In this document: piece by piece, positions 16,209 through 24,569 of the stretch | Layout of the letters: each line of letters opens with the position of its first letter | Numbering within the stretch: position 1 is the stretch's first letter | DNA from: Prochlorococcus sp. AG-355-K03 | GTDB lineage: Bacteria; Cyanobacteriota; Cyanobacteriia; PCC-6307; Cyanobiaceae | NCBI GenBank assembly: GCA_003278685.1 | Contig: QCDS01000001.1 | Location: 248,001 to 312,000, forward strand | Direction of reading: 5' to 3' | Length of the DNA: 64,000 nucleotides | The notes under the pieces: generated by a model | Database searches by the model: none | What the model saw: only the letters and a program-made list of their open reading frames with translations | Told to the model about the DNA's origin: nothing | Position numbers and translations under genes: made by a program

Positions 16209-16289
16209 GTCAAAATCATCTAAATTCTTCGTATATTTACTTGCGTTTAAAATTGAAAGAGCCTGCAGGTACCCCACCGGCAAGCTCAT
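16203..16289 (-). CDS. 28-aa micro-protein with GC-rich 5' end
   Basis: ATG 16289. MSLPVGYLQALSILNA is encoded by a block far richer in G and C than the surrounding sequence, and the remainder (SKYTKNLDDFDL) is AT-rich. The base composition suggests constraint, either coding or as an RNA structure. Weak ribosome site. Confidence 0.35.
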   Translation of the reverse strand: MSLPVGYLQALSILNASKYTKNLDDFDL

Positions 16290-16578
16290 GACGACCTAGT
16301 TAATTCAGATTTATGAATTTAACCAGCTAAGCACTTCCTAAATGCTATACATATCATACTAAGTAAAATTACTTACTGTGGGTATAAATGCTTATTTTGA
16401 ATGATTGATCTACGAATTTCATAAAAAAAGTGGTTTGATTAAAAAATGTAGACTGTAATTTTTTTAACGGAAATATATCATTTTTACTTATTTAAATATT
16501 CCACGAGAAATCGTCAGAGAGTTTGGTTTACAAAAGTTAATACTTGTGTTACATTACTTAACAATTATTATTTTCTTA

Positions 16579-16785
16579 ATGACTAAATCAGGAGTTACTA
16601 CAGAATCAGGTGGTAGACAGAATATGTTCCCATCAGAAACAAGACCATATATTGATGAAACTGTTTCTTACGATGGATATCCTCAAAATGCAGAAAAAGT
16701 TAATGGTAGATGGGCTATGGTTGGTTTCGTTGCACTAATAGGTGCCTATGTAACAACAGGACAGATAATTCCTGGAATTTTCTAG
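16579..16785 (+). CDS. hli: High-light-inducible protein (HLIP)
   Basis: 68 residues from ATG 16579; an upstream in-frame GTG would add 11 unlikely residues. The single chlorophyll-binding-type helix is EKVNGRWAMVGFVALIGAYV, with the ExxNGRxAMxG motif and the end TTGQIIPGIF. HLIPs are thylakoid proteins that protect photosystems under excess light. The C-terminus is that of the multi-copy, phage-shared group. Two more follow on the other strand. Confidence 0.92.
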   Translation: MTKSGVTTESGGRQNMFPSETRPYIDETVSYDGYPQNAEKVNGRWAMVGFVALIGAYVTTGQIIPGIF

Positions 16786-16855
16786 CACTTAAATTATTAT
16801 TTTTGAAATTTTTTAGAGCTTTAATATTAAGTTTACTTAAAGAATATTTTTAGTT

Positions 16856-16984
16856 TTATTTTAAATTTGAAAATAAGAAAAACCAAATAAAAGTTATTGC
16901 ATTTAGGCTAAATATTACCCCAAGAAATATATAAACGAACTTTTTGCCAATGAACGCTGTCTCCGGTTCAAGTTTTACTCTCAT
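16856..16984 (-). CDS. 42-aa single-helix membrane micro-protein
   Basis: ATG 16984. The polar N-terminus (MRVKLEPETAFIGKK) is followed by one helix (FVYIFLGVIFSLNAITFIWFF). It lies between the HLIP genes, so a thylakoid role is possible. Not identified. Confidence 0.5.
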   Translation of the reverse strand: MRVKLEPETAFIGKKFVYIFLGVIFSLNAITFIWFFLFSNLK

Positions 16985-17215
16985 TATATTCTTGAATTAG
17001 TTCGATAAAGATAGCATTACTTAAAAGTAAAATTAAGTTTTAAACAAGAAGAACATCTTAGCTAATACTTTATTTTAAAAGTTAGTAAATATTATCATTT
17101 TCCTCTCCAGGATTTAATCTTTTTTTGCCAATATAGATTATTAAATTAGAAAAAATCCATAAAAATAGCCTAACTTAATTTTAAATTAGGCTATTTGGAG
17201 AATTAAAAATTTGTT

Positions 17216-17356
17216 TTAGATAAAACCAGGAATGATTTGACCTGTAGTTAAATATGCTCCAACTAAAGCAACAAAACCTAACATTGCAAATCTACCGTTA
17301 AGCTTTTCAGCAACGATTTTTTCTTTTTCAACTATTTTTGGTTCGTTATTTTTCAT
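17216..17356 (-). CDS. hli: High-light-inducible protein (HLIP)
   Basis: 46 residues from ATG 17356, which overlaps the stop of the HLIP gene upstream (TAATG). The helix is EKLNGRFAMLGFVALVGAYL and the end TTGQIIPGFI. The charged N-terminus (MKNNEPKIVEKEKIVAEK) is its own. Translation is probably coupled to the next entry, which would give fixed amounts of the two proteins. Confidence 0.93.
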   Translation of the reverse strand: MKNNEPKIVEKEKIVAEKLNGRFAMLGFVALVGAYLTTGQIIPGFI

Positions 17357-17463
17357 TAGAACCAACCTGGAATGATCTGGCCTGTTGTGACGTATGCACC
17401 GACTGCTGCAACGAAACCTAACATTGCTGCCCAACCATTAAAACGTTCTGCTTCTGGAGTCAT
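17356..17463 (-). CDS. hli: High-light-inducible protein (HLIP), minimal form
   Basis: Only 35 residues: MTPEAERFNGWAAMLGFVAA, then VGAYVTTGQIIPGWF. It is essentially just the chlorophyll-binding helix. The usual ExxNGR has become ERFNGW, so the Arg that pairs with the Glu in other HLIPs is replaced by Trp. It is the first gene of the pair. Confidence 0.92.
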   Translation of the reverse strand: MTPEAERFNGWAAMLGFVAAVGAYVTTGQIIPGWF

Positions 17464-17707
17464 TTTGTTTATATAATTTGTAAATAAATATAACATAATT
17501 ATTTAGTAATGTAAAGAAAACTTGTGATTATTCCTCCCTTTATCAGGAAAAATCAAATACTGCTACATATATGTGTCGAAATATACCTTATTGATGTTTT
17601 TATTTTTGTTCTGATTTTTTAAATTTGAAAAAAAAAATATGAGCTTTTCACCTTGTTTTTTTAGAGGTATATCCTCATTTAGAGGTAATTTAAATTAATA
17701 TATTACA

Positions 17708-17745
17708 AGAGTCAGCTAGTAGGGATACAGGCTGACTCTTTTTTT
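17708..17745 (+). terminator. Strong Rho-independent terminator
   Basis: A 9-bp perfect stem (AGAGTCAGC 17708-17716, GCTGACTCT 17731-17739) with a 14-nt loop and seven T in a row. The only upstream plus-strand frame is 17639-17698 (19 codons, MSFSPCFFRGISSFRGNLN). The transcript it ends may therefore be a small RNA or a micro-peptide mRNA. Confidence 0.8.
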
Positions 17746-17823
17746 GAAAATTTTTGGTTTTTGACTTAAATAATTTTTAAAATTAAAAAAATTGCTATTA
17801 ATAAATTAGATATATATGAATTT

Positions 17824-17988
17824 ATGTCATTCTCGACCTATTACATGCATTTAGTTTTTGGAAGGATTCCTTCTCTAATGAGTTCTGAATTAATACTTTA
17901 TATCTTGCCTGCTCTTACAATTTCAATATTATTCTTTAGCCTTAAAATAATGTTTTTTAAGACTCCTAAATTGAGAAAGGTTAAATAA
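17824..17988 (+). CDS. 54-aa single-helix membrane micro-protein
   Basis: ATG 17824. The polar-aromatic N-terminus is followed by one helix (ELILYILPALTISILFFSL) and a basic tail (KTPKLRKVK). It is 52 bp before the broken methyltransferase gene on the same strand. No family recognised. Confidence 0.5.
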   Translation: MSFSTYYMHLVFGRIPSLMSSELILYILPALTISILFFSLKIMFFKTPKLRKVK

Positions 17989-18040
17989 TAAAGGATTTTA
18001 AAATTATTATTTTTACTGAAGTGCCTAATTTTTTTTAATT

Positions 18041-18657
18041 TTGGATAATAGACTTTTTTTTTCGGCAACTCAAAGAAATAGAGACTGCATTGGTGATGTA
18101 CTATCCAGAATTATAAAAAAAGGTTCAGTATTGGAAATCGGAAGTGGCAGCGGTGAACATGCAGTGGTTTTTCAAAAAAGATTTCCCGGAACAATTTGGC
18201 AAACAAGTGACCCAGAGTTAGTGCATAGAAAAAGTATAAGTTCTTGGCTTGAGTATGAAGACCTAACTAAGAAAATGCCCCAGCCTCTTGAGATTGACGT
18301 AAAAAAATTCCTTGGAAAATTCCATTGATATTTGCTAATTCTTTGCAAGGAATAGTCTCTATAAATATGATTCATGTAGCAGAGTGGTCTTGTACTGTAG
18401 CACTCTTTAGAGAGTCAGGAAAATTACTCAAAAAGGGACAATTTTTGTTACTTTATGGGCCATTTAGGATTTCTAATAAGCATACAAGTGAAAGTAATTA
18501 TTTGTTCAATAATTCATTGAAAATGCAAAATGATCTTTGGGGTATTAAAAATCTTGAGGAAGTTCGTGATGAGAGTAAGAAAAATGGTTTTTCTCAAGAA
18601 AATATTATTAGTATGCCTGCAAATAATTTTTCAATAATTTACAGAAAAGTTTCTTGA
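18041..18657 (+). pseudogene. DUF938 SAM-dependent methyltransferase, frameshifted
   Basis: Two overlapping frames make one DUF938 protein of about 205 residues. The first (18041-18328, TTG start) gives SATQRNRD and the SAM-binding VLEIGSGSGEHAVVFQ. The second, in force from about 18304 to 18657, gives FANSLQGIVSINMIHVAEW and the C-terminus. The break is at a run of seven A (18301-18307); eight A would restore one frame. It may be a pseudogene, a sequencing error, or a slippage site that still yields some full protein. Function of the family is unknown. Confidence 0.85.
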
Positions 18658-18708
18658 TAAGGCAAATAGAAATATCAAAAAGTAATTAAAATTCATCATA
18701 TTAGATGA

Positions 18709-18870
18709 TCAACCTGATAGTTTTTTGCTCCATTCTTTGTGCTTTTGATCTAAATCTGAAATTTTTTCGCCTAAACTCAACTGTCTTTCTAATAATTCAA
18801 CTTTTGTAAGTGTTATTTTCTCCGAATAAAATTTAATAGGTTGCTTACCATGCAAATTGTCACCGCTCAT
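18709..18870 (-). CDS. 53-aa coiled-coil hypothetical protein
   Basis: ATG 18870. A polar N-terminus (MSGDNLHGKQPIKFYSEKI) is followed by a helix with heptad pattern (LTKVELLERQLSLGEKISDL). Soluble. It may form a small coiled coil. Not identified. Confidence 0.5.
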   Translation of the reverse strand: MSGDNLHGKQPIKFYSEKITLTKVELLERQLSLGEKISDLDQKHKEWSKKLSG

Positions 18871-18988
18871 AGAATTATTTTATTTAATTATTTTTTCTAA
18901 GATGAAAAATTTGTTATTGCTAATTCTTTTATATTCTTTTCATATTTGCGTAAATTAATGTGATATAGAATTGATGCTTATTGAATTT

Positions 18989-20155
18989 TTAATCCGCCAT
19001 TTTGTATGAAGATTGCCATATATATCTTCCTCTCTTGATATCTGACTTAACAGCAACGCAATTGCAAGCAATATTCCATAGAGCTTTGTGTATTGGATCA
19101 GGATTAAAAAGATATGCTTTTTTAAAGGCTTTTTTAATTAAGACAGTTGCCTTTTTTGCATGATAATGAGGGATTGTTGGACATACATGATGAACGACAT
19201 GGCTAGAACCTATATTATGGTGAAGAAAATTAAGGATTTTACCGTAAGGCCTGTCAATAGATAGAAATGCCCCTCTCATAAAGGAAAATTCAGTATTTGA
19301 AAGATGAGGTACATCAGAATCTGTATGATGAAGCCATGTATAAACTACTAGCCAACAATTAACCACTAATAAAGGACCAAAATACAGAGCAATTACTGGA
19401 AATATTCCACACTTGAGAACTAAATAAACAGTGCCTAATAATGTCAAACCTACACCAATATCTGATATCCAAACCTTCTTGGCCCATATTGATGGCCATA
19501 ATGCTTTAGAGAATGGTTTAATTGGCCAAAAATGATTTGAAGTTCCATATTTAACACCTCCTGTACTTCCCGTAAGTAAATAAGCAGGCCAGCCAAATAT
19601 TAGATGTAAAAAAAGTTGAAGAATTCCATAATTTTTCTTACCTAAGGAATTTGAAAAATGTAATTCTTTTTCTCCGCCAACTTTTTCTGTAACTCCGTTC
19701 CCTTTAATGACTAAAGGGACGTGCGTTTCTCCATTGGTTATGTTATTTGTGAATCGATGATGAACTGCATGAGAACGCTGCCAAGAAAAATAAGGCACTA
19801 GAAGTAATGAATGTAGTAAATAACCAGTTACAGATTCCAATGTTTTGTTTTTAGAGAATGCTCCATGCCCACATTCATGGGCAATTACCCAGAACCCCAT
19901 TGCAGTGGTACCTGATATTAATGCGTAAATTATCCAAATTGGGATCATTTTTGGAGTAAATGGAATAGATAACCCTATTGCAACTATAAATGATTGAATT
20001 AAAGTTGATTGTAAAAGATACCTCAAAGAAGTTTTGGTATTGCACTTGAAGTAGTGATCTGGGATAACATCCTGAAATTCTTTTATGCTTGGAATATCTT
20101 TATCTTCTATTACAAGCGCTTGGCCTTGAAGACCTGAAAGTTTTATATTACTCAA
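18989..20155 (-). CDS. desA: Fatty-acid desaturase, delta-12/omega-6 (DesA) type
   Basis: 388 residues. The three His boxes of membrane di-iron desaturases are present: HECGH (93-97), HAVHH (129-133) and HVVHH near residue 330, with four to six membrane helices between them. The first two boxes and their spacing fit acyl-lipid delta-12 desaturases, which add double bonds to membrane lipids and keep thylakoids fluid in cold or high light. The symbol is by family resemblance. A second, distant desaturase is 1.6 kb away. Confidence 0.88.
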   Translation of the reverse strand: MSNIKLSGLQGQALVIEDKDIPSIKEFQDVIPDHYFKCNTKTSLRYLLQSTLIQSFIVAIGLSIPFTPKMIPIWIIYALISGTTAMGFWVIAHECGHGAFSKNKTLESVTGYLLHSLLLVPYFSWQRSHAVHHRFTNNITNGETHVPLVIKGNGVTEKVGGEKELHFSNSLGKKNYGILQLFLHLIFGWPAYLLTGSTGGVKYGTSNHFWPIKPFSKALWPSIWAKKVWISDIGVGLTLLGTVYLVLKCGIFPVIALYFGPLLVVNCWLVVYTWLHHTDSDVPHLSNTEFSFMRGAFLSIDRPYGKILNFLHHNIGSSHVVHHVCPTIPHYHAKKATVLIKKAFKKAYLFNPDPIHKALWNIACNCVAVKSDIKRGRYIWQSSYKMAD

Positions 20156-20400
20156 ATTTTTTTTGGTTAAGAACTTTTTAAATAAAAGTGAATTTATATA
20201 CCTTATTATCCATCAAAGGATCTCATAATGAAAAGAATTGATAATTTTTTTCGATAAAATTTTACTATTTTTATTTCATCTTCAAATAAAACCACTTGTG
20301 CCAAATATTTTTATTTTATTCTTTTATCGCAATCGCTTTAATTATCATTTAAATTTTTTTTATTCTCATTGTCTTTGATCTTATTTAAATCTTAATTAAA

Positions 20401-20532
20401 TTAAAGACCGCGCATGTACCTCTTAGGTAAACCAGATTGTTTACGTGGCTTTACTAGAATAGGTAAAACAATAACTCCTACCGTAAAAAGACAGATTGGA
20501 GCAACAACCATCAATATAGATTCTAGAGACAT
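20401..20532 (-). CDS. 43-aa single-helix membrane micro-protein
   Basis: ATG 20532. The short N-terminus (MSLESIL) leads into one helix (MVVAPICLFTVGVIVLPIL) and a basic tail (VKPRKQSGLPKRYMRGL) whose final part is unusually GC-rich for this region. The layout resembles small photosystem or cytochrome subunits, but no match is known to me. Confidence 0.55.
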   Translation of the reverse strand: MSLESILMVVAPICLFTVGVIVLPILVKPRKQSGLPKRYMRGL

Positions 20533-20719
20533 GAATAATTTTGAATTTATTAATAAATAGCAGGATTTTTTTTTAAAGTCATGCGTATTTATATCTATTT
20601 TGTGAGAATAGATTCAAAATTTTTATAAATTATTAAGTAAAAAAGAAAAAAAGATTAAAAAAAATCAATTTCTTCAAAATTCATCCTATTTACTTAATCA
20701 TTATTTAAAAAGATTAGTT

Positions 20720-20860
20720 ATGGATGAAGAAAAAAAGTGGTTGCTTATGACTTATTATTGTCCCACTCACGGTGATTCAGGTTTAGTAAAGCCTATTCAA
20801 CTAAGAAAAAAAGAAATTAGTAAAACATTCCTAAAAAAAGGTAGGAGTTCTAAAAATTAA
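20720..20860 (+). CDS. 46-aa hypothetical protein
   Basis: ATG 20720. The N-terminal half contains LLMTYYCPTHGDSG, with Cys and His close together. The C-terminal half is Lys/Arg-rich. Soluble; not identified. Confidence 0.4.
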   Translation: MDEEKKWLLMTYYCPTHGDSGLVKPIQLRKKEISKTFLKKGRSSKN

Positions 20861-20996
20861 TTTTTAAATAAAACCTAAGATTTTGTAATAATGTTCTAAA
20901 TCTGCATTGAAATCTAGTTAATTAAAAATGGATATCTTAAAATCCTATAAGCTTCTTTTTATCAGCAGTATTATCAAATAAATAGAAAAACATAAC

Positions 20997-21149
20997 TTAA
21001 TTTGTATCAGAATCGCATGTTAATTCACATTGATTAAGATCATGTGATGATATCTTTTCTAAAATTCTTAACATATCAATTTCGGAAAGCTCTCCATTCG
21101 AGTTCCACTTTAAAGTTGTTTTCCTTTGAGGTGAATTTTTTTTATTCAT
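20997..21149 (-). CDS. 50-aa CX3C micro-protein
   Basis: ATG 21149 lies within the 3' end of the twin-CX3C gene (8-bp overlap), so the two are probably translated together. The protein is polar with a helical centre (SEIDMLRILEKISSHDL) and a single C-x3-C near the end (QCELTC). Not identified. Confidence 0.55.
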   Translation of the reverse strand: MNKKNSPQRKTTLKWNSNGELSEIDMLRILEKISSHDLNQCELTCDSDTN

Positions 21150-21300
21150 TTTGATCACCATTCTTTAAATGAACTTCTAAACAACGAGTAATACACTCTT
21201 GATGACCATCCACAATACTGCATTCAGTAATGCACTCGAAATATGAATCAATAGAATCTATTTCTGTAGTTTGGTTTGTAGAAACAAATGAATCATTCAT
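21142..21300 (-). CDS. 52-aa twin-CX3C micro-protein
   Basis: ATG 21300. The centre reads CITECSIVDGHQECITRC (residues 23-40): two C-x3-C pairs eight residues apart. On two facing helices this would allow two disulfides or a metal site. The rest is polar and acidic. The stop overlaps the next gene's start. Twin-CX3C proteins elsewhere include small helical-hairpin chaperones, but homology is not claimed. Confidence 0.58.
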   Translation of the reverse strand: MNDSFVSTNQTTEIDSIDSYFECITECSIVDGHQECITRCLEVHLKNGDQNE

Positions 21301-21588
21301 AATATTGTTGGATTTATTTGGAATAGAGATATAGCACGAAATTATGTTAGATAATTTAATTTATTAAGTTAATTAGAAAAAATAAGTATTATTTACTAAA
21401 TTTATTTTGCAACTAGTTTACGTTTAAAAAGATAATAATATGCTTCTTTTAAAACAGAAAGGGAAAATATAATTTTGATTATTTAATATTAATTTTATAA
21501 GTTAATCTTTCAAAAAATCAGCATAAAGACTGATTTACTTTTCAGTAATTTAGTTAGAAGATAAAAAAGTACACTTTTAGATTTTCAA

Positions 21589-21741
21589 ATGAAATCATTA
21601 ATTAATTGGCTTTCGAAAATGTTAGAGAGTATGGCAAATGCTTTTATGCATCCTTTAAAAAATGACTTACCTCCCTCTATTGGTACACATGCCTATAGTA
21701 GTATTCCCATAAAAAGAAAATTGAGAAGAAGGTTCAATTAG
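21589..21741 (+). CDS. 50-aa basic hypothetical protein
   Basis: ATG 21589. An amphipathic N-terminal helix (SLINWLSKMLESMANAFM) precedes a Pro-containing segment and an Arg-rich end (KRKLRRRFN). It converges on the second desaturase gene with 3 bp between the stops. Not identified. Confidence 0.5.
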   Translation: MKSLINWLSKMLESMANAFMHPLKNDLPPSIGTHAYSSIPIKRKLRRRFN

Positions 21742-21744
21742 GTA

Positions 21745-22851
21745 TTAACTTATAGGAATTAATTTTTCATTTTTATTATCCCAAATAATATATTTAAAGC
21801 AGTTTGAAAAATCGCTTAATTTTAAGAATTTTGATTGTTGGAGTAAATGAATGTTTGCTTTATGACAAGCTCTTAAGTTGTAATTTGGTATTCTCTCAGA
21901 GAGATGATGAATGCTGTGGAATGATATGTCTGCTAAAAACCAATTTAGCCAATTAGGGATATCTAAATTGCTACTACCTAAGATAGCTCCATTGATGAGA
22001 TCCCAATTTTTTGTATTTTTAGAATATGCATTTTCGTAATTATGTTGTACGAAAAAAACACATATTAAAATTGCTGCTGATAAGGTTAATACAATGGAAT
22101 AAAATGATAAGAAAAAAACTACCCCCAACCATTTACACATAAAAATCCACCCTACTATTACCACTATGTTATTGATTATTAATTCACATAGTTCACTGAA
22201 ATTATCTCCATAATCAGAAAAAGGTGGTTTGACTCTTGAATTAATAGCTAAAAGTTGAGAAAATTCTCTGTTTTTTATTTTGATAAAAGTCTCTTCCAAT
22301 ATATCTTTACTTAAATTAAAAATAATAATAACAAGACCTAATCTAGGTTTTAAAACTAAGTAAAAAAAACCGCCAGGGAAAAGCATTATCCAGTTTCGAC
22401 TTATTTTGTAAAATATTTGCTCTCTTTTTGTAAGGGATTCATAATCTTCAAGACTTAAAACATCTATCGGCCCTTTATAAATTTCCCAATTTCCATTATT
22501 TCTATGATGAAAAGCATGATCAATTGACCATGATTTCTGGGGAATACCATTAACTAAGCCAAGTAAAAATCCAAAGAAGAGGTTGAATTTCCGTTTTGTA
22601 AAAAGAGAATTATGACCGCAATCATGCATTAATGAAAATGTTCTACAAGACAATAGTGTTAGGAGAACTATAAAAGGTATCAATAGAAATCCTTTAAACA
22701 ATAATGAAAGAGGTTGATTTATTATGTTGTAAATGATTAACCAAATAGAAATTATTGGGACGATGGTAGAAATAATTTGATACGAAGCTCTAAAATTATC
22801 TCTTTTTAGAAATGGCGTTATTAAAAAATCACCTTTATTTACTTTAAGCAT
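21745..22851 (-). CDS. Fatty-acid desaturase family protein
   Basis: 368 residues. The His boxes are HDCGH (about 76-80), HAFHH (about 112-116) and HSIHH near residue 315, with hydrophobic helices at both ends. This group has HDCGHNSLF in the first box and a longer middle part than DesA, and it is clearly not a recent copy of the desaturase at 18989. The substrate is unknown and may be an acyl lipid. Membrane-bound; electrons would come from ferredoxin as in cyanobacterial desaturases. Confidence 0.82.
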   Translation of the reverse strand: MLKVNKGDFLITPFLKRDNFRASYQIISTIVPIISIWLIIYNIINQPLSLLFKGFLLIPFIVLLTLLSCRTFSLMHDCGHNSLFTKRKFNLFFGFLLGLVNGIPQKSWSIDHAFHHRNNGNWEIYKGPIDVLSLEDYESLTKREQIFYKISRNWIMLFPGGFFYLVLKPRLGLVIIIFNLSKDILEETFIKIKNREFSQLLAINSRVKPPFSDYGDNFSELCELIINNIVVIVGWIFMCKWLGVVFFLSFYSIVLTLSAAILICVFFVQHNYENAYSKNTKNWDLINGAILGSSNLDIPNWLNWFLADISFHSIHHLSERIPNYNLRACHKANIHLLQQSKFLKLSDFSNCFKYIIWDNKNEKLIPIS

Positions 22852-22921
22852 ATTAATCTTATTTTTTTTGATATTAACAATTTTAAAAAATTATTGATTA
22901 TTCAATAAATAATAAAAAAGT

Positions 22922-22967
22922 TTAAGAACCATGTCTAAAGAATAAATTCTTTAGACATGGTTCTTAA
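22922..22967. repeat. 22-nt perfect inverted repeat over a stop codon
   Basis: Arms 22922-22943 and 22946-22967 are exact reverse complements with two bases between. The right arm codes for the last residues of the 51-aa gene and the stop (22935-22937) lies in the left arm. On the minus strand it is followed by CTTTTTT, so it can act as that gene's terminator. On the plus strand no T run follows directly. Confidence 0.8.
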
Positions 22968-23090
22968 TTGATCTAGATTTAATTTTTCTAAGTAATTTTT
23001 AAATTCACTAAGATTCCTATAAGAGTCAGAATTTTTACTCTCGTAAAGAAGACTATTAGAAATTAACTCAATAAGATGATCTTTATCCAT
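22935..23090 (-). CDS. 51-aa hypothetical protein
   Basis: ATG 23090. Acidic and helical (DKDHLIELISNSLLYES) with a C-terminal LDQLRTMSKEFIL. Its last codons form one arm of a perfect 22-bp inverted repeat. Resembles small conserved picocyanobacterial proteins, none named. Confidence 0.5.
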   Translation of the reverse strand: MDKDHLIELISNSLLYESKNSDSYRNLSEFKNYLEKLNLDQLRTMSKEFIL

Positions 23091-23175
23091 AATTCCTTAT
23101 AGACCAAAATTCCTGTTTAAAAATTTAAGGTCATGAATTCGAGATCATTAACTCATTTCTATTAAGAGTAATTTT

Positions 23176-23394
23176 TTATAGATTTTTTAAATCTTGTTCT
23201 ATTTTTTCTAATCTTTCACTTAATTCTTTTTGTTCCTTAATTAAGGCTTTTTTCTTTTCAGCAAGCTCTTTGTTCAAAGGGGAATTGAAATATTTTTGGT
23301 AAGAGACAAAAAAAACTGCTATCGCTACTGCAATGCCAAGAGCACCAATTATTAAGATTGGAGATGAAGGAAAGTCGTAAAATGGAATTGACAA
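23176..23394 (-). CDS. 72-aa membrane-anchored coiled-coil protein
   Basis: TTG start. The N-terminal helix (ILIIGALGIAVAIAVFFVSY) is followed by a lysine/glutamate-rich coiled coil (LAEKKKALIKEQKELSERLE). Single-pass anchor with a charged stalk. Not identified. Confidence 0.6.
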   Translation of the reverse strand: MSIPFYDFPSSPILIIGALGIAVAIAVFFVSYQKYFNSPLNKELAEKKKALIKEQKELSERLEKIEQDLKNL

Positions 23395-23603
23395 TGTACT
23401 TTATTAAATATTAATCCTAGCTATCTCACAAATAAAAATATGAGTAATAAATACTTATTCTTTACGAAGCTTTATGGGTAATTATGCTAGTTATTAGTAA
23501 AAAATAAATGAGATTAATCTTAAATTAAATTTTAAAAATAAGTAATTGTACAGCTGTCAAAGACTAAATAACTAATAATGATTAAACTAGTAAAAATTTT
23601 TTC

Positions 23604-23930
23604 ATGAAGAAAATCATAAATAAAAAACATAATAAAAACGAACCATGGTTTAAATGGTTAACGAGAGAACTTAATTCTTATGAAGCTTTTCAGGATTTCG
23701 AATCAGGTAAGAATCCACGAGATGTAGCAGAGGATTTTATTTATAGAAATAGTATTGCTATTTCAGAAGTTTTCGAGAATTTTGATGAAGAAGATAAAGA
23801 TACACTTGATCAGTTTCTTAAATTAACCGAATGCGAGATGCATGTGTTTAGGATTCTTGAAAAACAAATAGAGTTAAGAAACAAGATAAGATTTGTAGAT
23901 TTTAAAAAAAAGAAAAAAATGAAGAGTTAA
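23604..23930 (+). CDS. 108-aa hypothetical protein, paralog of 34380-34646
   Basis: Soluble and acidic with a lysine-rich tail. It shares with the 88-aa protein at 34380-34646 the pattern WF-x-W (WFKWL / WFSWF), a central 'A-E-x-F-x-x-x-N' segment and a C-terminal SE/CE-x-H motif (LKLTECEMHVFR / MKLSESELHILK). It therefore belongs to a small two-member family. No function known. Confidence 0.65.
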   Translation: MKKIINKKHNKNEPWFKWLTRELNSYEAFQDFESGKNPRDVAEDFIYRNSIAISEVFENFDEEDKDTLDQFLKLTECEMHVFRILEKQIELRNKIRFVDFKKKKKMKS

Positions 23931-23933
23931 TTT

Positions 23934-24269
23934 CTATATCAGTTTATTTTTCCCATTACCTTTCTTACCAAAGCCTAGCCAGATGAACCATAAGATCCAT
24001 CCTAAGATAGGTATTAAATTAATAAAGATCCATTTCCAATCTTTTCCAAAATCTTTGATTCTTCTTACATCAATAGCTATTTGAGGAATGATACAAACTA
24101 TTCCATAAGCATTGAAACCAAACGTTTTTAAAAATATTGGGATAGTTAGGAAAGAAATTATAAGATTCGCTAGTTGAACTAACCACCAGTCCGATCGAGA
24201 TGTGAACCCTTTGAAGTCTGTAGCTTTAATCCAAAACTCTTTGTATGCATTTAAAAAGTCATTAAACAT
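23934..24269 (-). CDS. DUF805 membrane protein
   Basis: 111 residues with three helices and the DUF805 signatures: FKGFTSRSDWWLVQL at the start of the first helix and an RIKDFGKDWKW loop before the last. Small inner-membrane protein of unknown function. It converges on the previous gene (3 bp between stops). Confidence 0.82.
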   Translation of the reverse strand: MFNDFLNAYKEFWIKATDFKGFTSRSDWWLVQLANLIISFLTIPIFLKTFGFNAYGIVCIIPQIAIDVRRIKDFGKDWKWIFINLIPILGWILWFIWLGFGKKGNGKNKLI

Positions 24270-24334
24270 AAATTAAAAATTCAAAGAATCTAACATTATC
24301 AATTTAATCTTTAATTTATCAAAATATTATTTAT

Positions 24335-24496
24335 TTACTTAATAGGATCAAATAAATTCATATCATTTGAATCTTGCTTTGGAATCTCATCTTGATTTGG
24401 TAATGAACAGAATCCGTCTTTGCAAATCATCTTTTCTTTTGCAATATTGTTAGTTTTTGAGAATATGTTTTTGTTATTTGAAGATTCTTCCAGCAT
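24335..24496 (-). CDS. 53-aa polar hypothetical protein
   Basis: ATG 24496. Asn/Lys-rich N-terminus, ICKDGFC in the centre, acidic C-terminus ending LFDPIK. No membrane segment or known domain. Confidence 0.4.
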   Translation of the reverse strand: MLEESSNNKNIFSKTNNIAKEKMICKDGFCSLPNQDEIPKQDSNDMNLFDPIK

Positions 24497-24569
24497 TTAT
24501 ATAAAAAATTAAATCCAATATTAAATTAATAACTCAATTTATTTTGATAAGCAACAAAATTAATATTAA

